Shown: positions 7,365 to 17,166, counted from the stretch's first letter. The stretch is 64,000 bases of DNA from Actinomyces marseillensis (GCF_900155605.1 NZ_LT707420.1:939576-1003575), one strand, 5' to 3'. Notes: generated from the letters alone by a model not told the origin. Program-made: numbers and translations.

Positions 7365-8885
7365 ATGGAAACGCCGAACCCACGTGCAATGGAAGTGAAC
7401 CTTGAGACTGACCAGCAGGTACAGTCCAAGGACAAGCCCCAGCGCACGGAACTCAAGCGTGGTTTATCAGCACGCCACATGCAGATGATCGCTATCGGCG
7501 GCGCAATTGGCACCGGCCTCTTTGTCGCCTCGGGCGCAACAATCTCAACCGCAGGACCTGGCGGAGCCCTCACGGCCTATGCCGTCATCGGCCTCATGGT
7601 CCTCTTGCTCATGCAATCTCTTGGTGAGATGAGCGCACACATGCCCGTTGCGGGATCATTCCAGACCTATGCCACTCGCTTCGTGAGCCCCTCATTCGGC
7701 TTCGCAATGGGATGGAACTACTGGTTCAACTGGGCGATCACCGTCGCAGCCGAACTCGTCGCCTCGGGACTTGTCATGTCCTACTGGTTGCCGAGCGTCC
7801 CTTCCTGGGTCTGGGCAATCTCCTTCCTCTTCCTTCTTACATTCCTCAACGCGCTGAGCGCGCGGGTTTATGGTGAGGCAGAATTCTGGTTCGCCCTGAT
7901 CAAGGTCATCACCGTCATCGTCTTCCTGATTTCAGGCACTCTGATGATCTTCGGAATCTTCAATGACTCCCCGGGAGTTCAGAACTGGACCGCCGGAGAT
8001 GCTCCCTTCCACGGTGGATTCTTGTCCATCATTTCGGTCTTCATGATTGCAGGCTTCTCTTTCCAGGGAACCGAACTTGTCGGTGTTGCAGCAGGTGAAT
8101 CCTCTAATCCTCGCCGCGACGTGCCTCGAGCAATCAAGACCGTGTTCTGGCGCATCATGTTCTTCTACATTGGCGCAATCGCCATCATTGGAACGCTGAT
8201 TCCTTACACCGATCCGAACCTCTTGCGTGACAGTGCTGCAGACATTGCCTACTCGCCCTTCACTCTGGTCTTCGAGCGTATGGGTGTTGCCGCTGCAGCA
8301 GCAGTGATGAATGCCGTCATTCTGACCGCAATCCTCTCCGCAGGAAACTCGGGCCTGTACGCCTCCACGCGAATGCTGCACTCGATGGCACTCATCGGGC
8401 AGGCGCCTCGCTTCTTCGCAAAGGTCACGCGTCACGGCGTACCGATCTACGCAATGCTGGCCACCTCCGCCGTCGGCGCACTCGGATTCGTTGCGGCACT
8501 GGTGAGTGAAGATACTGCCTACACATGGCTGCTCAATGTTTCGGGTCTGTCCGGATTCATCGTCTGGCTGGGTATTGCGGCCTGCCACTGGCGCTTCCGC
8601 AGGGCCTACGTCAAGCAGGGCCACTCCCTCGATGAGCTTCCCTACAAAGCACCCTTCTTCCCCTTCGGTCCGATTCTTGCCTTCGGTATGTGCTTGATCG
8701 TTCTGCTGGGCCAGAATTACGAGGCCATCTTCCGTGGACAGCTTCTGCAAGTCGCCTCCTCGTACATCGGACTTCCGGTCTTCTTGCTGATCTGGCTGGG
8801 CTACCACCTGGTGAAGAAGGACCGCACCGTGAGCTTGGATGAAATGGATGTTGAAGGCGTAACCGTAACGCCTGAAAACGCATAG
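7365..8885 (+). CDS. lysP: Lysine-specific permease (AAT/APC family)
   Basis: 506 residues with about 12 transmembrane helices. It imports a basic amino acid, most likely lysine, by proton symport at the cytoplasmic membrane. The N-terminal LSARHMQMIAIGGAIGTGLF and ASGATIS-x-AGPGGAL regions, the FSFQGTELVGVAAGES segment and ILSAGNSGLYASTRML closely follow E. coli LysP as I remember it, more so than other AAT permeases. Start ATG has TAGGAGAG upstream. It stands alone, with a strong terminator after it. Substrate assignment by family resemblance; arginine or another cationic amino acid is possible. Confidence 0.9.
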   Translation: METPNPRAMEVNLETDQQVQSKDKPQRTELKRGLSARHMQMIAIGGAIGTGLFVASGATISTAGPGGALTAYAVIGLMVLLLMQSLGEMSAHMPVAGSFQTYATRFVSPSFGFAMGWNYWFNWAITVAAELVASGLVMSYWLPSVPSWVWAISFLFLLTFLNALSARVYGEAEFWFALIKVITVIVFLISGTLMIFGIFNDSPGVQNWTAGDAPFHGGFLSIISVFMIAGFSFQGTELVGVAAGESSNPRRDVPRAIKTVFWRIMFFYIGAIAIIGTLIPYTDPNLLRDSAADIAYSPFTLVFERMGVAAAAAVMNAVILTAILSAGNSGLYASTRMLHSMALIGQAPRFFAKVTRHGVPIYAMLATSAVGALGFVAALVSEDTAYTWLLNVSGLSGFIVWLGIAACHWRFRRAYVKQGHSLDELPYKAPFFPFGPILAFGMCLIVLLGQNYEAIFRGQLLQVASSYIGLPVFLLIWLGYHLVKKDRTVSLDEMDVEGVTVTPENA

Positions 8886-8907
8886 TGGTGAGCTGGTAAA
8901 CAGCGTT

Positions 8908-8940
8908 CGGGGGAGGCAGAAACTGCCTCCCCCGAATTGT
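8908..8940. terminator. Bidirectional terminator between lysP and msrA
   Basis: Perfect 12-bp stem (8908-8919 with 8923-8934) and AAA loop, followed by AATTGTTTATT. It lies between two convergent genes, so it can serve both. Confidence 0.85.
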
Positions 8941-8975
8941 TTATTCTCGCAGTGGACTGTGCAATCTATGAATGA

Positions 8976-9770
8976 CTACTTCGCTGGTTCGATGCTTACC
9001 TGCGCGGGCAAATTGAGGATCCCTACGGGGCAGGTCACCCCATTGGGGCCGTGATTGCAGTATCCATCAGGGTTCTTCTCCAAGTACGCCTGGTGGTAGT
9101 CCTCAGCGAGGTAGAAAGGGCCACCCGACTGAGCAAAGCACGCCCCGGCCTCGCCAATCGTTGTGTAGCAGCGGGCTCCCGGCACCGCGCGCTCCAACTC
9201 AGCCACCCACGCACCGCGCAGAAGCGATGCCATCTCAGCCTGCCTCGGCGTCGTCACCCAAATCGCACTGCGGTACTGCGTGCCCACGTCGTTGCCGTGG
9301 CGATTAGACCGAGTGGAATCGTGGTTTTCGAAGAAGGTCTTGAGCAGGCTTGCTCCGCCTTCGCCGGTTACGGAGGGGTCGTAGACCATCACGACAGTCT
9401 CGGCGTGGCCCGTGCGCCCCGTGCACACCTCTCGGTAAGTCGGATTTGCGTTCCCGCCGCCCATGTAACCAACGGCAGTTGCCCACACGCCCTTCTGGCG
9501 CCAGAAAATACGCTCCACACCCCAAAAGCAACCCGCAGCAAGGTAGAGCACCTCGAATCCATCGGGAACCGGATCAGTCGCGCGCGTCCCATTCACCGGG
9601 TGAAGTTCGAGCGCGTCCAAGATTGGGTGTCTGCCACCCGGCATATCCGCCGGAAGAGTGCCCGCAGTGGGGGAGTCCAGGTAGCGCTCTACCCCCTCCG
9701 ATAGACGAGGCCATGCCTGGTGTGGTCCTGCGGCATAGCGCTGGGAGGTGGGTGAAGGATCGGTGGCCAT
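8976..9770 (-). CDS. msrA: Peptide-methionine (S)-S-oxide reductase
   Basis: 264 residues; ATG with AAAGGAG upstream. It reduces methionine-S-sulfoxide in oxidised proteins. The catalytic Cys81 lies in GCFWGVE, followed by VGYMGG and the TGHAE region, NRHGNDVGTQYRS and a C-terminal YLEKNPDGYCNHG with a second Cys (TCPVG) that would act as resolving residue. There are about 70 residues before the catalytic domain, longer than minimal forms but common in actinobacterial and E. coli types. Single gene between two terminators. Confidence 0.96.
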   Translation of the reverse strand: MATDPSPTSQRYAAGPHQAWPRLSEGVERYLDSPTAGTLPADMPGGRHPILDALELHPVNGTRATDPVPDGFEVLYLAAGCFWGVERIFWRQKGVWATAVGYMGGGNANPTYREVCTGRTGHAETVVMVYDPSVTGEGGASLLKTFFENHDSTRSNRHGNDVGTQYRSAIWVTTPRQAEMASLLRGAWVAELERAVPGARCYTTIGEAGACFAQSGGPFYLAEDYHQAYLEKNPDGYCNHGPNGVTCPVGILNLPAQVSIEPAK

Positions 9771-9867
9771 CTTTGGCTCCTTTAGTGTGTGGCAGCGAGG
9801 TGCTCTCTGCCGCTGACGGATGGGGCTATCTATCCCGTATTCTATGGCGATACTCAAGTCTTGGCAG

Positions 9868-9906
9868 AAAAAAATGTGGCCCCTGCAGTTTCCTGCAAGG
9901 GCCACA
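9868..9906 (-). terminator. rpsT terminator
   Basis: Minus strand: 14-bp stem (9875-9888 with 9893-9906, one G-U pair) followed by a run of T (AAAAAAA on the plus strand, 9868-9874). Classic intrinsic terminator. Confidence 0.92.
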
Positions 9907-9919
9907 ACAAGCGTTTAGA

Positions 9920-10183
9920 TCAGCCGAGCGACTGGACGCGACGGGCAAGCTTGGACTTGCGGTTCGCGGCCTGGTTGCGGTGAATAACACCCTTCGAGAC
10001 GGCCTTGTCGAGCTTGCGCGAAGCAATGCGCAGAGCTTCGATTGCTGCTTCCTTGTCGCCAGCCTCGACGGCTTCGCGAGTCCTGCGCACCAGGGTCTTC
10101 AGTTCAGACTTGACAGCCAGGTTGCGCTGACGGCGCTTCTCGTTGGTGCGGATCCGCTTGATCTGAGACTTAATGTTCGCCAC
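9920..10183 (-). CDS. rpsT: 30S ribosomal protein S20
   Basis: 87 residues, very basic, starting [21 protein letters not shown] as in actinobacterial S20. It binds 16S rRNA early in 30S assembly. GTG start with AAGGAG 10 bases upstream, a slightly long spacing. Monocistronic with its own terminator and divergent from lepA, the usual arrangement in this phylum. Confidence 0.97.
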   Translation of the reverse strand: MANIKSQIKRIRTNEKRRQRNLAVKSELKTLVRRTREAVEAGDKEAAIEALRIASRKLDKAVSKGVIHRNQAANRKSKLARRVQSLG

Positions 10184-10473
10184 AGTCGGATTACTCCTTG
10201 GTCTTTCGTACGTACAGGTCGGTGAGGGCTGTGTCAGTGCCGGGACTGGGGCATGGGGACACCCGCAAACGGCTCTAACCAGACCCCCTGCCCGACCAGG
10301 CTGGGAGTCCGATCAACAACTCTACCAGAAAAATAGGAACCTAACGACCCCCGGAATGCTCACATCCGCTTGAGAAATGGTGAGAACGCACACCCTATCG
10401 GCGTGGAATTGGCATGCCCGTGCCTACTAATGGGACGATAGATCAGACGTCACAATCCTTCCGGAGGTCCTGT
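10184..10473. other. Divergent rpsT-lepA intergenic region (290 bases)
   Basis: It must hold the rpsT and lepA promoters, but I see no convincing -35/-10 pair in either direction. The only clear site is GGAGG at 10463-10467, which sets the lepA start. A short in-frame extension of lepA to 10414 lacks a ribosome site. Confidence 0.4.
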
Positions 10474-12333
10474 TTGTCCCCGATTCCTACTCCCGAGCAG
10501 GCCAAGCTGATTCAGCCCTCGGCCACCCCGCAGGAACGCATCCGCAATTTCTGCATCATCGCTCACATCGATCATGGCAAGTCCACCTTGGCTGACCGTA
10601 TGCTTCAGCTCACCGGGGTGGTTGCAAGTCGAGACATGCGCGACCAATACCTGGACCGCATGGATATTGAGCGCGAACGTGGCATCACCATCAAAAGCCA
10701 GGCCGTGCGTATGCCTTGGGCCTTCGAAGGGGAGCCTTTCGCTCTCAATATGATCGACACACCCGGACACGTGGACTTCACCTACGAGGTCTCAAGGTCC
10801 CTGGCCGCCTGCGAAGGCGCCGTCCTTCTCGTCGATGCCGCCCAGGGGATCGAAGCACAGACCTTGGCGAACCTCTACCTAGCTTTAGAGAACGATCTGA
10901 CCATCATCCCGGTCTTGAACAAGATCGATCTTCCGGGCGCACAGCCCGAAAAATACGCACAGGAAATCGCTCAGCTCATTGGCGTCGAAGTGGATGATGT
11001 TCTGCGCGTCTCCGGCAAGACCGGTGAGGGCGTTCCGGACCTCCTTGACGAGATTGTTCGTCAGATCCCCTCACCTACGGGTAACCCCGAGGGGCCGACG
11101 CGTGCGATGATCTTCGACTCCGTTTACGACACGTATCGAGGCGTCGTTACCTATGTCCGAGTCGTCGATGGCATGCTCTCCACTCGTGAACGCGTGCGAA
11201 TGATGTCTACCGGCGCAACTCACGAACTGCTTGAAATTGGTGTTATTTCACCTGAGCCAACTCCTGCTCCAGGAATCGCTGCCGGCGAAGTTGGCTACCT
11301 TATTACCGGCGTGAAGGATGTTCGCCAGTCCCGCGTTGGTGACACCATGACCTCAGCTGTTCGTGGTGCTGAAGAACCTCTCGCTGGCTATCGCGACCCG
11401 CGCCCCATGGTCTTTTCGGGTATTTACCCCGTTGATGGCTCTGATTTCCCGGATCTGCGCGACGCTTTGGAACGCCTCCAGCTCAACGATGCAGCGCTGA
11501 CCTTCGAGCCTGAATCCAGCGCGGCCCTGGGCTTTGGCTTCCGCTGCGGATTCCTTGGACTGCTGCACCTGGAAATCATCCGCGAACGCCTCGAGCGCGA
11601 ATTCAAACTGGACCTGATCGCAACCGCGCCCAACGTCGTCTACAAGGTCGTTGCAGAAGACGGCACCGAGGTCCAAGTTGATAACCCCTCTGAATTCCCC
11701 GAAGGGAAGATCTCTGAAGTCCGCGAACCCGTCGTGAACGCGACAATCCTGACCCCAACTGAATTCACGGGAACGATCATGGAACTGTGCCAAGATCGTC
11801 GTGGAACCATGCGAGGAATGGACTACCTCTCAGAAGATCGCGTCGAGCTGCACTACCAGCTCCCCCTTGCAGAGATCGTCTTCGACTTCTTCGACCACCT
11901 CAAGTCGCGCACTCGCGGCTATGCCTCGCTTGACTACCACGAGAGCGGCGAGCAGGTTGCTGACCTCGTCAAGGTCGATATTCTCCTGAACGGAGACCGC
12001 GTCGATGCCTTCAGTGCGATCGTCCACAAGGACCAGGCCTACGCCTACGGTCTGCGCATGACGAAGCGCCTCAAGGAACTGATCCCTCGCCAACAATTCG
12101 AAATTCCCGTGCAGGCGGCTGTTGGTGCCAGGGTTATTGCTCGCGAGAACATTAGGGCTCTGCGCAAGGACATGCTTGCGAAGTGTTATGGCGGTGACAT
12201 CACCCGTAAGCGCAAGCTGCTCGAGAAGCAGAAGGAAGGCAAGAAGCGCATGAAGTCCATCGGTCGCGTGGACGTGCCGCAGGAAGCCTTCATCGCGGCC
12301 TTGACCTCCGATGTGCCCACCGGAAAGAAATGA
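10474..12333 (+). CDS. lepA: Elongation factor 4 (LepA) GTPase
   Basis: 619 residues from a TTG start with GGAGG 6 bases upstream, giving MSPIPTP...; the ATG 60 bases earlier has no ribosome site. EF4 acts on ribosomes in initiation and back-translocation or stalling. The G1 motif [20 protein letters not shown] (G2), DTPGHVDF (G3) and NKIDLPGA (G4) are intact, as is the C-terminal [16 protein letters not shown] specific to LepA. Coupled to trmB by an ATGA overlap. Confidence 0.97.
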   Translation: MSPIPTPEQAKLIQPSATPQERIRNFCIIAHIDHGKSTLADRMLQLTGVVASRDMRDQYLDRMDIERERGITIKSQAVRMPWAFEGEPFALNMIDTPGHVDFTYEVSRSLAACEGAVLLVDAAQGIEAQTLANLYLALENDLTIIPVLNKIDLPGAQPEKYAQEIAQLIGVEVDDVLRVSGKTGEGVPDLLDEIVRQIPSPTGNPEGPTRAMIFDSVYDTYRGVVTYVRVVDGMLSTRERVRMMSTGATHELLEIGVISPEPTPAPGIAAGEVGYLITGVKDVRQSRVGDTMTSAVRGAEEPLAGYRDPRPMVFSGIYPVDGSDFPDLRDALERLQLNDAALTFEPESSAALGFGFRCGFLGLLHLEIIRERLEREFKLDLIATAPNVVYKVVAEDGTEVQVDNPSEFPEGKISEVREPVVNATILTPTEFTGTIMELCQDRRGTMRGMDYLSEDRVELHYQLPLAEIVFDFFDHLKSRTRGYASLDYHESGEQVADLVKVDILLNGDRVDAFSAIVHKDQAYAYGLRMTKRLKELIPRQQFEIPVQAAVGARVIARENIRALRKDMLAKCYGGDITRKRKLLEKQKEGKKRMKSIGRVDVPQEAFIAALTSDVPTGKK

Positions 12334-13208
12334 CCGTGGCAGAGGATAGCGAGGCTGCGGGCGGGGCAGCAGCACAGGCTACTGATGTCGCTCAGTCTGC
12401 TGGCGCTAATGCGCGCAATGGCCGCCGATCTGGAGACGTCCCAGAGGGGACCGTTTTCATGAGCCGGACGAAGTCCTTTACGCGCCGGAGCCGTGAGCTC
12501 CCCGTCAACCTTGCGCGCACGTGGGAGGCGCATGCCGACCGCTATGTCATTGAACCTCGACGAGGCATTGGCTACACGACTGTTGCCGACGATTTCCATC
12601 TGGACACCGAGGAACTCTTTGACAGGCGGGCGCCGCTGACCCTTGAAATTGGTTCGGGGACGGGCGAGCAGATCGTAGCCGCGGCAGTGGCCAACCCCGA
12701 TCGTGATTACCTTGCGCTCGAGGTGTGGGTGCCTGGGATTGCCAAGCTGATTTCCAAGGCAGTGGATGCGGGCGTTGATAACATTCGAGTGCTCGAGGCC
12801 GATGTAGCACAGGCGCTCCCGATCATGCTGGGCGATGCCTGCCTTGACGAGGTCTGGACCTTCTTCCCTGACCCGTGGAGGAAAGCGCGCCACCGCAAGC
12901 GCCGACTCGTCAGTGATGACTTCGCGCTCCAAGTTGCCCGAGTGCTCCGCGATGGGGGAGTGTGGCGTCTTGCGACCGACTGGGATGATTACGCCTGGCA
13001 AATGCGAGATGTGATTGAAGGATGCCCACTCTTTGAGAATCCTTACGTGGGGCAAAGGCCTGATCCCGAGGATCCCGAACCAAAGCGCGGTGGTTTCGCG
13101 CCGCGCTATGAAGGACGTGTCGTTACTCATTTTGAAACGCGCGGGATCGATGCTGGGCGTCGTGTACATGACGTTATCGGAGTCCGGCTTCCACGTGAAA
13201 GCGTGTAG
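12330..13208 (+). CDS. trmB: tRNA (guanine-N7-)-methyltransferase
   Basis: 292 residues; ATG overlaps the lepA stop (ATGA). It methylates G46 of tRNA with S-adenosylmethionine. The SAM motif [11 protein letters not shown], the E-W region and the [15 protein letters not shown] signature are clear, with TDWDDYA later. The first 40 residues are Ala/Gly-rich and low-complexity, absent from short TrmB proteins; an internal ATG (residue 44, 12459) is an alternative start, but the coupling overlap favours the long form. Confidence 0.95.
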   Translation: MTVAEDSEAAGGAAAQATDVAQSAGANARNGRRSGDVPEGTVFMSRTKSFTRRSRELPVNLARTWEAHADRYVIEPRRGIGYTTVADDFHLDTEELFDRRAPLTLEIGSGTGEQIVAAAVANPDRDYLALEVWVPGIAKLISKAVDAGVDNIRVLEADVAQALPIMLGDACLDEVWTFFPDPWRKARHRKRRLVSDDFALQVARVLRDGGVWRLATDWDDYAWQMRDVIEGCPLFENPYVGQRPDPEDPEPKRGGFAPRYEGRVVTHFETRGIDAGRRVHDVIGVRLPRESV

Positions 13209-13291
13209 CCACATCCAATGTCAGCCTCGCTATGTTTTCCCACTTCACAAAGAGATACAGGTGACATTTAGGGTGTTCATATTTCACCTGG

Positions 13292-13321
13292 TTGACAATT
13301 TCTATATGCTGGCTGTGCATT
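13292..13321 (+). promoter_or_regulatory. Candidate promoter in front of the hairpin array
   Basis: TTGACA (13292-13297), 18-base spacer, TGCATT (13316-13321). The -35 is perfect, the -10 poor. A transcript would start near 13328, right at the first of the close-packed hairpins. Confidence 0.4.
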
Positions 13322-13325
13322 GAGA

Positions 13326-13535
13326 TTTCACTCCAACGTGAAACTCCGGCTTCCTCTTCGCGATAGGCGGATCTGCGAAGAGTGGAGATGCGTTCTGCTA
13401 GCAGAACGCACGGGGACGGGGCTTTCTCGATGAACCGAGAAAGCCCCGCCTCGGTCCGCAACGTGTGCCCGTCTTCTTCGCTTAGGAGAAGACGGGCACA
13501 GCTGTATTCGCGCCAAAACACGAAGTGTTCTTTTT
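13326..13535 (+). ncRNA. Candidate structured RNA: six consecutive stem-loops
   Basis: Six inverted repeats follow one another without overlap: 13326-13343 (6 bp), 13354-13382 (8 bp), 13389-13410 (22-base perfect palindrome), 13417-13448 (13 bp, loop 6), 13464-13500 (14 bp, loop 9) and 13517-13529 (5 bp, loop GAA) followed by CTTTTT. All stems listed are perfect. A seventh 7-bp repeat (13258-13264 with 13284-13290) lies just upstream of the promoter. No open frame of note covers it. It could be a small RNA, a terminator cluster after trmB, or a protein-binding region; a single terminator would not need this many stems. Strand is uncertain because stems are symmetrical; the T run favours plus. 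Confidence 0.45.
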
Positions 13536-13562
13536 GAGCGTTTTATGGAAACATTGTGTAAT
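13534..13562 (+). promoter_or_regulatory. Promoter of the MFS transporter
   Basis: TTGAGC (13534-13539), 17-base spacer, TGTAAT (13557-13562), 31 bases before the GTG start. It sits after the hairpin array, so the array need not be part of this mRNA. Confidence 0.5.
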
Positions 13563-13593
13563 CCATCCCACATTCATCAAGGAAGAAAGAACA

Positions 13594-14856
13594 GTGAAAC
13601 AGGTAGCTTACGCGCGATATTTTCAGCGTAGGTTCGTGTGGATCCTCATCACTTTGTCCGCATTCGTGCTTCTAGCTGGATCCCTCAGAGGAACCATCAC
13701 CGCACTGCCTCCCATCATCGAGGAAATCCAAAGAGACTTGGGACTTTCCTCGGCCGAGGCCGGATTAGTGACCTCAATCCCCGTATTCTGTTTCGGTTTC
13801 TTCACCCCATTCACCGCACTCATCCTGCGAAAAATCCGACTGAATCGCGCCGTTTGTCTGGGGCTGGCAATCGTGATCCTCGGTGCCGTGCTCCGCTCGC
13901 TCGGTATGGCCTGGTCACTATTTGTTGGCACCTGTGTCATTGGCATCGGAACAACCTGCTCCAACCTGGTCGTCACTATGCTCATTGGTCGCGATTTTCG
14001 CCATCGCGCGGGAATTATGACGGCGGTTTACTCCACGATGATTGACCTCATGATCGCAGCCTCGACCGCCTTCAGCTTTCCGTTGGTCGCATACGTCGGC
14101 TGGAGAGGCGCAGCGGGAGTATGGGGAGTCGGTCCAGCTCTGATCGCGCTCGTGGCCTGTCTTGCAATCTACCCACTCAATCGCCCGGGAATCCGCCCCT
14201 TTTTCGCTCAAAAAGCCGGATGGACGATCCATACGGACGACTCAGTCGTAACGGATGGTCCCGCCAAGGCCTCGGAAATCTATCGCTGGCCCATGGCATG
14301 GCTGATGGCTTTCGCCTTCGCTGTCAATACCTTCTGCTACTTCGGCGTCGCAGCATGGCTGCCGAAAATCCTTGCAGACATGCTTGAGATGGGCCCAAAC
14401 GATGCTGGTTTTGCAGCATCGATCTACCACATCGTGGGTGTTGCGGCGCCGCTGAGCATGATGGCCGTCCAGAAATTGATCCGCGCTCAGACCTCGACAA
14501 TTCTCACGCTGGTCTCTCTGTCGTGGCTCCTCATGCCAATTGGAATGCTCCTTCTTCCCGGAGGCTGGGCTTTGTGGAGTGCGTGCGGGGGACTTGGTCA
14601 AGGTGCATTTTTCTCAATTACCTTTACGCTGGTCATTGAACGCACGACCAACATGGCTCAAACCCGCACGCTTTCTGCCCTCGTCCAAAGCATTGGATAC
14701 GGCTTTGGCGCCTTGGGGCCGTGGGTTTTGGGGCGCATGTACGACATGATGGCTAACTGGCTGTGGCCCTTCATCCTTTTAACAGTCCTGACAGGAAGCC
14801 TCGTCGTGATTTCCCAAATCGTTGCCCGCTCGACCTCAACCCCCAAGCCTCAATGA
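13594..14856 (+). CDS. MFS transporter, CynX/NimT type
   Basis: 420 residues, 12 predicted membrane helices. GTG start with AAGGAAGAAAG upstream; the in-frame ATG at 13525 falls on the promoter. Segments such as LRGTITALPPIIEEIQRDLG and the loop LILRKIRLNRA fit the cyanate/2-nitroimidazole (CynX/NimT) branch of the major facilitator superfamily, whose members export or import small anions or drugs. Substrate cannot be told from sequence. Coupled to hemW by an ATGA overlap, which likely reflects compact packing rather than shared function. Confidence 0.85.
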   Translation: MKQVAYARYFQRRFVWILITLSAFVLLAGSLRGTITALPPIIEEIQRDLGLSSAEAGLVTSIPVFCFGFFTPFTALILRKIRLNRAVCLGLAIVILGAVLRSLGMAWSLFVGTCVIGIGTTCSNLVVTMLIGRDFRHRAGIMTAVYSTMIDLMIAASTAFSFPLVAYVGWRGAAGVWGVGPALIALVACLAIYPLNRPGIRPFFAQKAGWTIHTDDSVVTDGPAKASEIYRWPMAWLMAFAFAVNTFCYFGVAAWLPKILADMLEMGPNDAGFAASIYHIVGVAAPLSMMAVQKLIRAQTSTILTLVSLSWLLMPIGMLLLPGGWALWSACGGLGQGAFFSITFTLVIERTTNMAQTRTLSALVQSIGYGFGALGPWVLGRMYDMMANWLWPFILLTVLTGSLVVISQIVARSTSTPKPQ

Positions 14857-16124
14857 GCCCTCACCAGCCAGAAGGCCAGGCTTGGGACGAACGCGGTCGT
14901 CTCCGAGCTGAACTTTCCGAACCTGATGCCAAGCGCCCCCTCGCCGTCTATGTGCACGTTCCCTTCTGCCAGATTCGTTGCGGCTACTGTGACTTCAATA
15001 CCTACACTGTCGGTTTTGGCCCCGGAGCTGACCGTGAGAGCTATGACCGAAGCGCCCTTGCTGAAATGCGCATGGGAGCAGGGATCCTCAGCGATGCCGA
15101 TATGCCCGCTCGCCCCGCCTCGAGCGTCTTCTTTGGCGGCGGAACCCCCACGCTCTTGTCCACCGATATCCTTGAGCGTCTCCTTGTGGGAGTGCGTGAG
15201 AACTTTGGGATCGCCCCCGGCGCAGAAATTACCGTAGAAGCGAACCCTGAAAGCGTGGACGAGGCCGCGCTTGAACGCCTCGCCAAGGCTGGCTTCACCC
15301 GCCTTTCCTTTGGTATGCAATCCGCAGTCCCTGAGGTTTTGCGCGTCCTTGATCGCCGTCATGATCCAGCGAAATTGCCCGGCTTGGTTGGCGCGGCCCG
15401 CAGGCTCGGCTTGGATGTGTCAGTCGACCTCATCTACGGAGCCCCCGGAGAAAGCCTGACGGACTGGCAGACCTCGCTTGAAGAAGCGATCGCAATGGAA
15501 CCGGACCACATCAGTGCCTACGCCCTTGTCATCGAAGAAGGAACCAAAATGGGCGCGCAGGTCGCTCGCGGGCAACTTCCCATGCCCGACCCAGACGACG
15601 AGGCCTCGAAATACGAAATTGCGGATCGACTCCTAGGCGAGGCCGGCTACAGCTGGTACGAAATTTCAAACTTCGCGCGCAGGGAGGTGGGCGAAGAAGG
15701 AACTGTTTCCACCCAGCTGCGCCACGCCTCGAAACACAATCTTGCCTACTGGCGCGACTGGGACTGGTGGGGGATCGGTCCGGGCGCCCACTCTCACATC
15801 GGCCGCTATCGCTGGTGGAACGTCAAACACCCCTCGGCTTATGCGCAAAGGCTACGAGAGGGACTTTCTCCCGCGCAGGCCGGTGAAATCCTCGACGCGC
15901 CGACGCGGGAAATGGAACGCATCCTCTTGGCTGTGCGCACGAGCAAAGGGGTTGAAGCTCCCCAGGAAGGGGAAGGGGATCGCGAGGCCTTTTGCGCCGC
16001 GCTTGAACCCCTGGCCTCGAAAGGACTGATCGACGCGCAGGCAGCCGACGAGGGGCGGGCGATTCTGACTCTCCAGGGCAGGCTTTTAGCTGACTACGTG
16101 ACGCGAGAGCTCCTTGGATACTGA
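14853..16124 (+). CDS. hemW: Radical SAM family heme chaperone HemW
   Basis: 423 residues; ATG overlaps the previous stop. Cys39, Cys43 and Cys46 form the CX3CX2C 4Fe-4S motif, preceded by YVHVPFC and followed by FFGGGTPTLL, TVEANPES and QS(A)-type substrate strands. The C-terminal HemN-like domain contains SWYEISNFAR and WWGIGPGAHSH. HemW hands heme to respiratory enzymes; it was long misnamed coproporphyrinogen oxidase. The Cys pattern CxxxCxxC followed by D (YCDF) rather than the CxxxCxxCxC of true HemN supports HemW. Confidence 0.93.
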   Translation: MSPHQPEGQAWDERGRLRAELSEPDAKRPLAVYVHVPFCQIRCGYCDFNTYTVGFGPGADRESYDRSALAEMRMGAGILSDADMPARPASSVFFGGGTPTLLSTDILERLLVGVRENFGIAPGAEITVEANPESVDEAALERLAKAGFTRLSFGMQSAVPEVLRVLDRRHDPAKLPGLVGAARRLGLDVSVDLIYGAPGESLTDWQTSLEEAIAMEPDHISAYALVIEEGTKMGAQVARGQLPMPDPDDEASKYEIADRLLGEAGYSWYEISNFARREVGEEGTVSTQLRHASKHNLAYWRDWDWWGIGPGAHSHIGRYRWWNVKHPSAYAQRLREGLSPAQAGEILDAPTREMERILLAVRTSKGVEAPQEGEGDREAFCAALEPLASKGLIDAQAADEGRAILTLQGRLLADYVTRELLGY

Positions 16125-16187
16125 GTTACGAGCCGCACACTTACGCGGGAAAGAGTGTTGATCGGGGAATAAAGCTGCGGGCCCTCA

Positions 16188-16193
16188 TAGTGT
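16188..16193 (+). promoter_or_regulatory. -10 element of a likely leaderless promoter (DUF3097)
   Basis: TAGTGT ends exactly 6 bases before the GTG start, the spacing expected when transcription begins at the start codon. No usable Shine-Dalgarno: GGAG is only 2 bases from GTG. Confidence 0.45.
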
Positions 16194-16199
16194 GGAGCG

Positions 16200-17096
16200 G
16201 TGACTTCAGATATGTACGGGACCAACATCTTCGAATTCGACCCGCATCGTGATGGGCCGGGTGCGCGTAGGCCGCGCTCTGTTGAAGTTGCTATCGAGTA
16301 CGGCATGGTACTTGAGGATATTTCCAGCGGATGGGTTGGTGCAGTGACCCGCGTTGAAAAATCCGGGGGAGTGCACCTGGTCGAACTCGAGGATCGACAC
16401 GGGCGCAAGCGTTCTTTCCCCCTTGGCGGCGGGTTCTGGCTTGAAGGAAAGCCGATTGTTGCGCTTCCTCCGAAGGCCGCGCCGGTGCGGCAGGCTCCCG
16501 CTTTGACTACTCCCGGCGGCCGGGCGGTCACAAACTCCGGATCGATTGCTGCTGAAAACCGTGTTGCGCGTGTTGCGCGAAAGTCTCGAATCTGGGTCGA
16601 GGGACGCCACGATGCCGAGCTCATCCAGCACGTGTGGGGCGACGACCTTGCCGATGTTGGGGTTGTCGTTCAGCTTCTTGAGGGCGTCGACCATTTGGAG
16701 GAAATCCTTGAAGTTTTCGGCCCCACCGAGAAAGTACGCGCGGGCGTGCTTGTGGATCACTTGGTCCCCGGATCCAAAGAATCCCGCATCGCCGAGGCCG
16801 TGAGCGCGCGTTGGAAAGATGCTGTCCTCATTGTCGGTCACCCCTATGTCGATATTTGGCAATCGGTGAAGCCGCAGCGTTTGGGACTTGAAAAGTGGCC
16901 CGAAATCCCTCGGGGAGTGGATATCAAACACGGGACTTTGGAACACTTGGGTTGGCCCCATGCGACTCAGGCCGATATCGCGATGGGATGGAAACGAATT
17001 CTCTCCACGGTTCGCAACTATAAAGACCTCGAGCCGGCCCTTCTTGGGCGCGTCGAGGAACTCATTGATTTCGTCACTCAGCCCGGTTTGGAATGA
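16200..17096 (+). CDS. DUF3097 family protein
   Basis: 298 residues, a family confined to actinobacteria and of unknown role as far as I know. The N-terminal third is a small beta-rich domain (EYGMVLEDISSGWVGAVTRV, GRKRSFPLG). The C-terminal two thirds has WVEGRHDAELIQHVWG near residue 130 and VLVDHLVPGSKE, an E-x-x-DA ... D-x-x order that recalls TOPRIM nucleases and primases; this link is my inference. It ends close to hrcA but before its CIRCE element, so it is a separate unit. Confidence 0.85.
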   Translation: MTSDMYGTNIFEFDPHRDGPGARRPRSVEVAIEYGMVLEDISSGWVGAVTRVEKSGGVHLVELEDRHGRKRSFPLGGGFWLEGKPIVALPPKAAPVRQAPALTTPGGRAVTNSGSIAAENRVARVARKSRIWVEGRHDAELIQHVWGDDLADVGVVVQLLEGVDHLEEILEVFGPTEKVRAGVLVDHLVPGSKESRIAEAVSARWKDAVLIVGHPYVDIWQSVKPQRLGLEKWPEIPRGVDIKHGTLEHLGWPHATQADIAMGWKRILSTVRNYKDLEPALLGRVEELIDFVTQPGLE

Positions 17097-17166
17097 TCCT
17101 TCTTTCCCATTCGGCTCCGGGGGACAACTGTTGATAATAGGGCGAATTGGGTATTTGCGGAGTAAA

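Noticed and set aside
7932..8807. A 291-codon frame antisense to lysP
   Set aside because: lysP is strongly supported; the reverse product is charged and has no recognisable fold.
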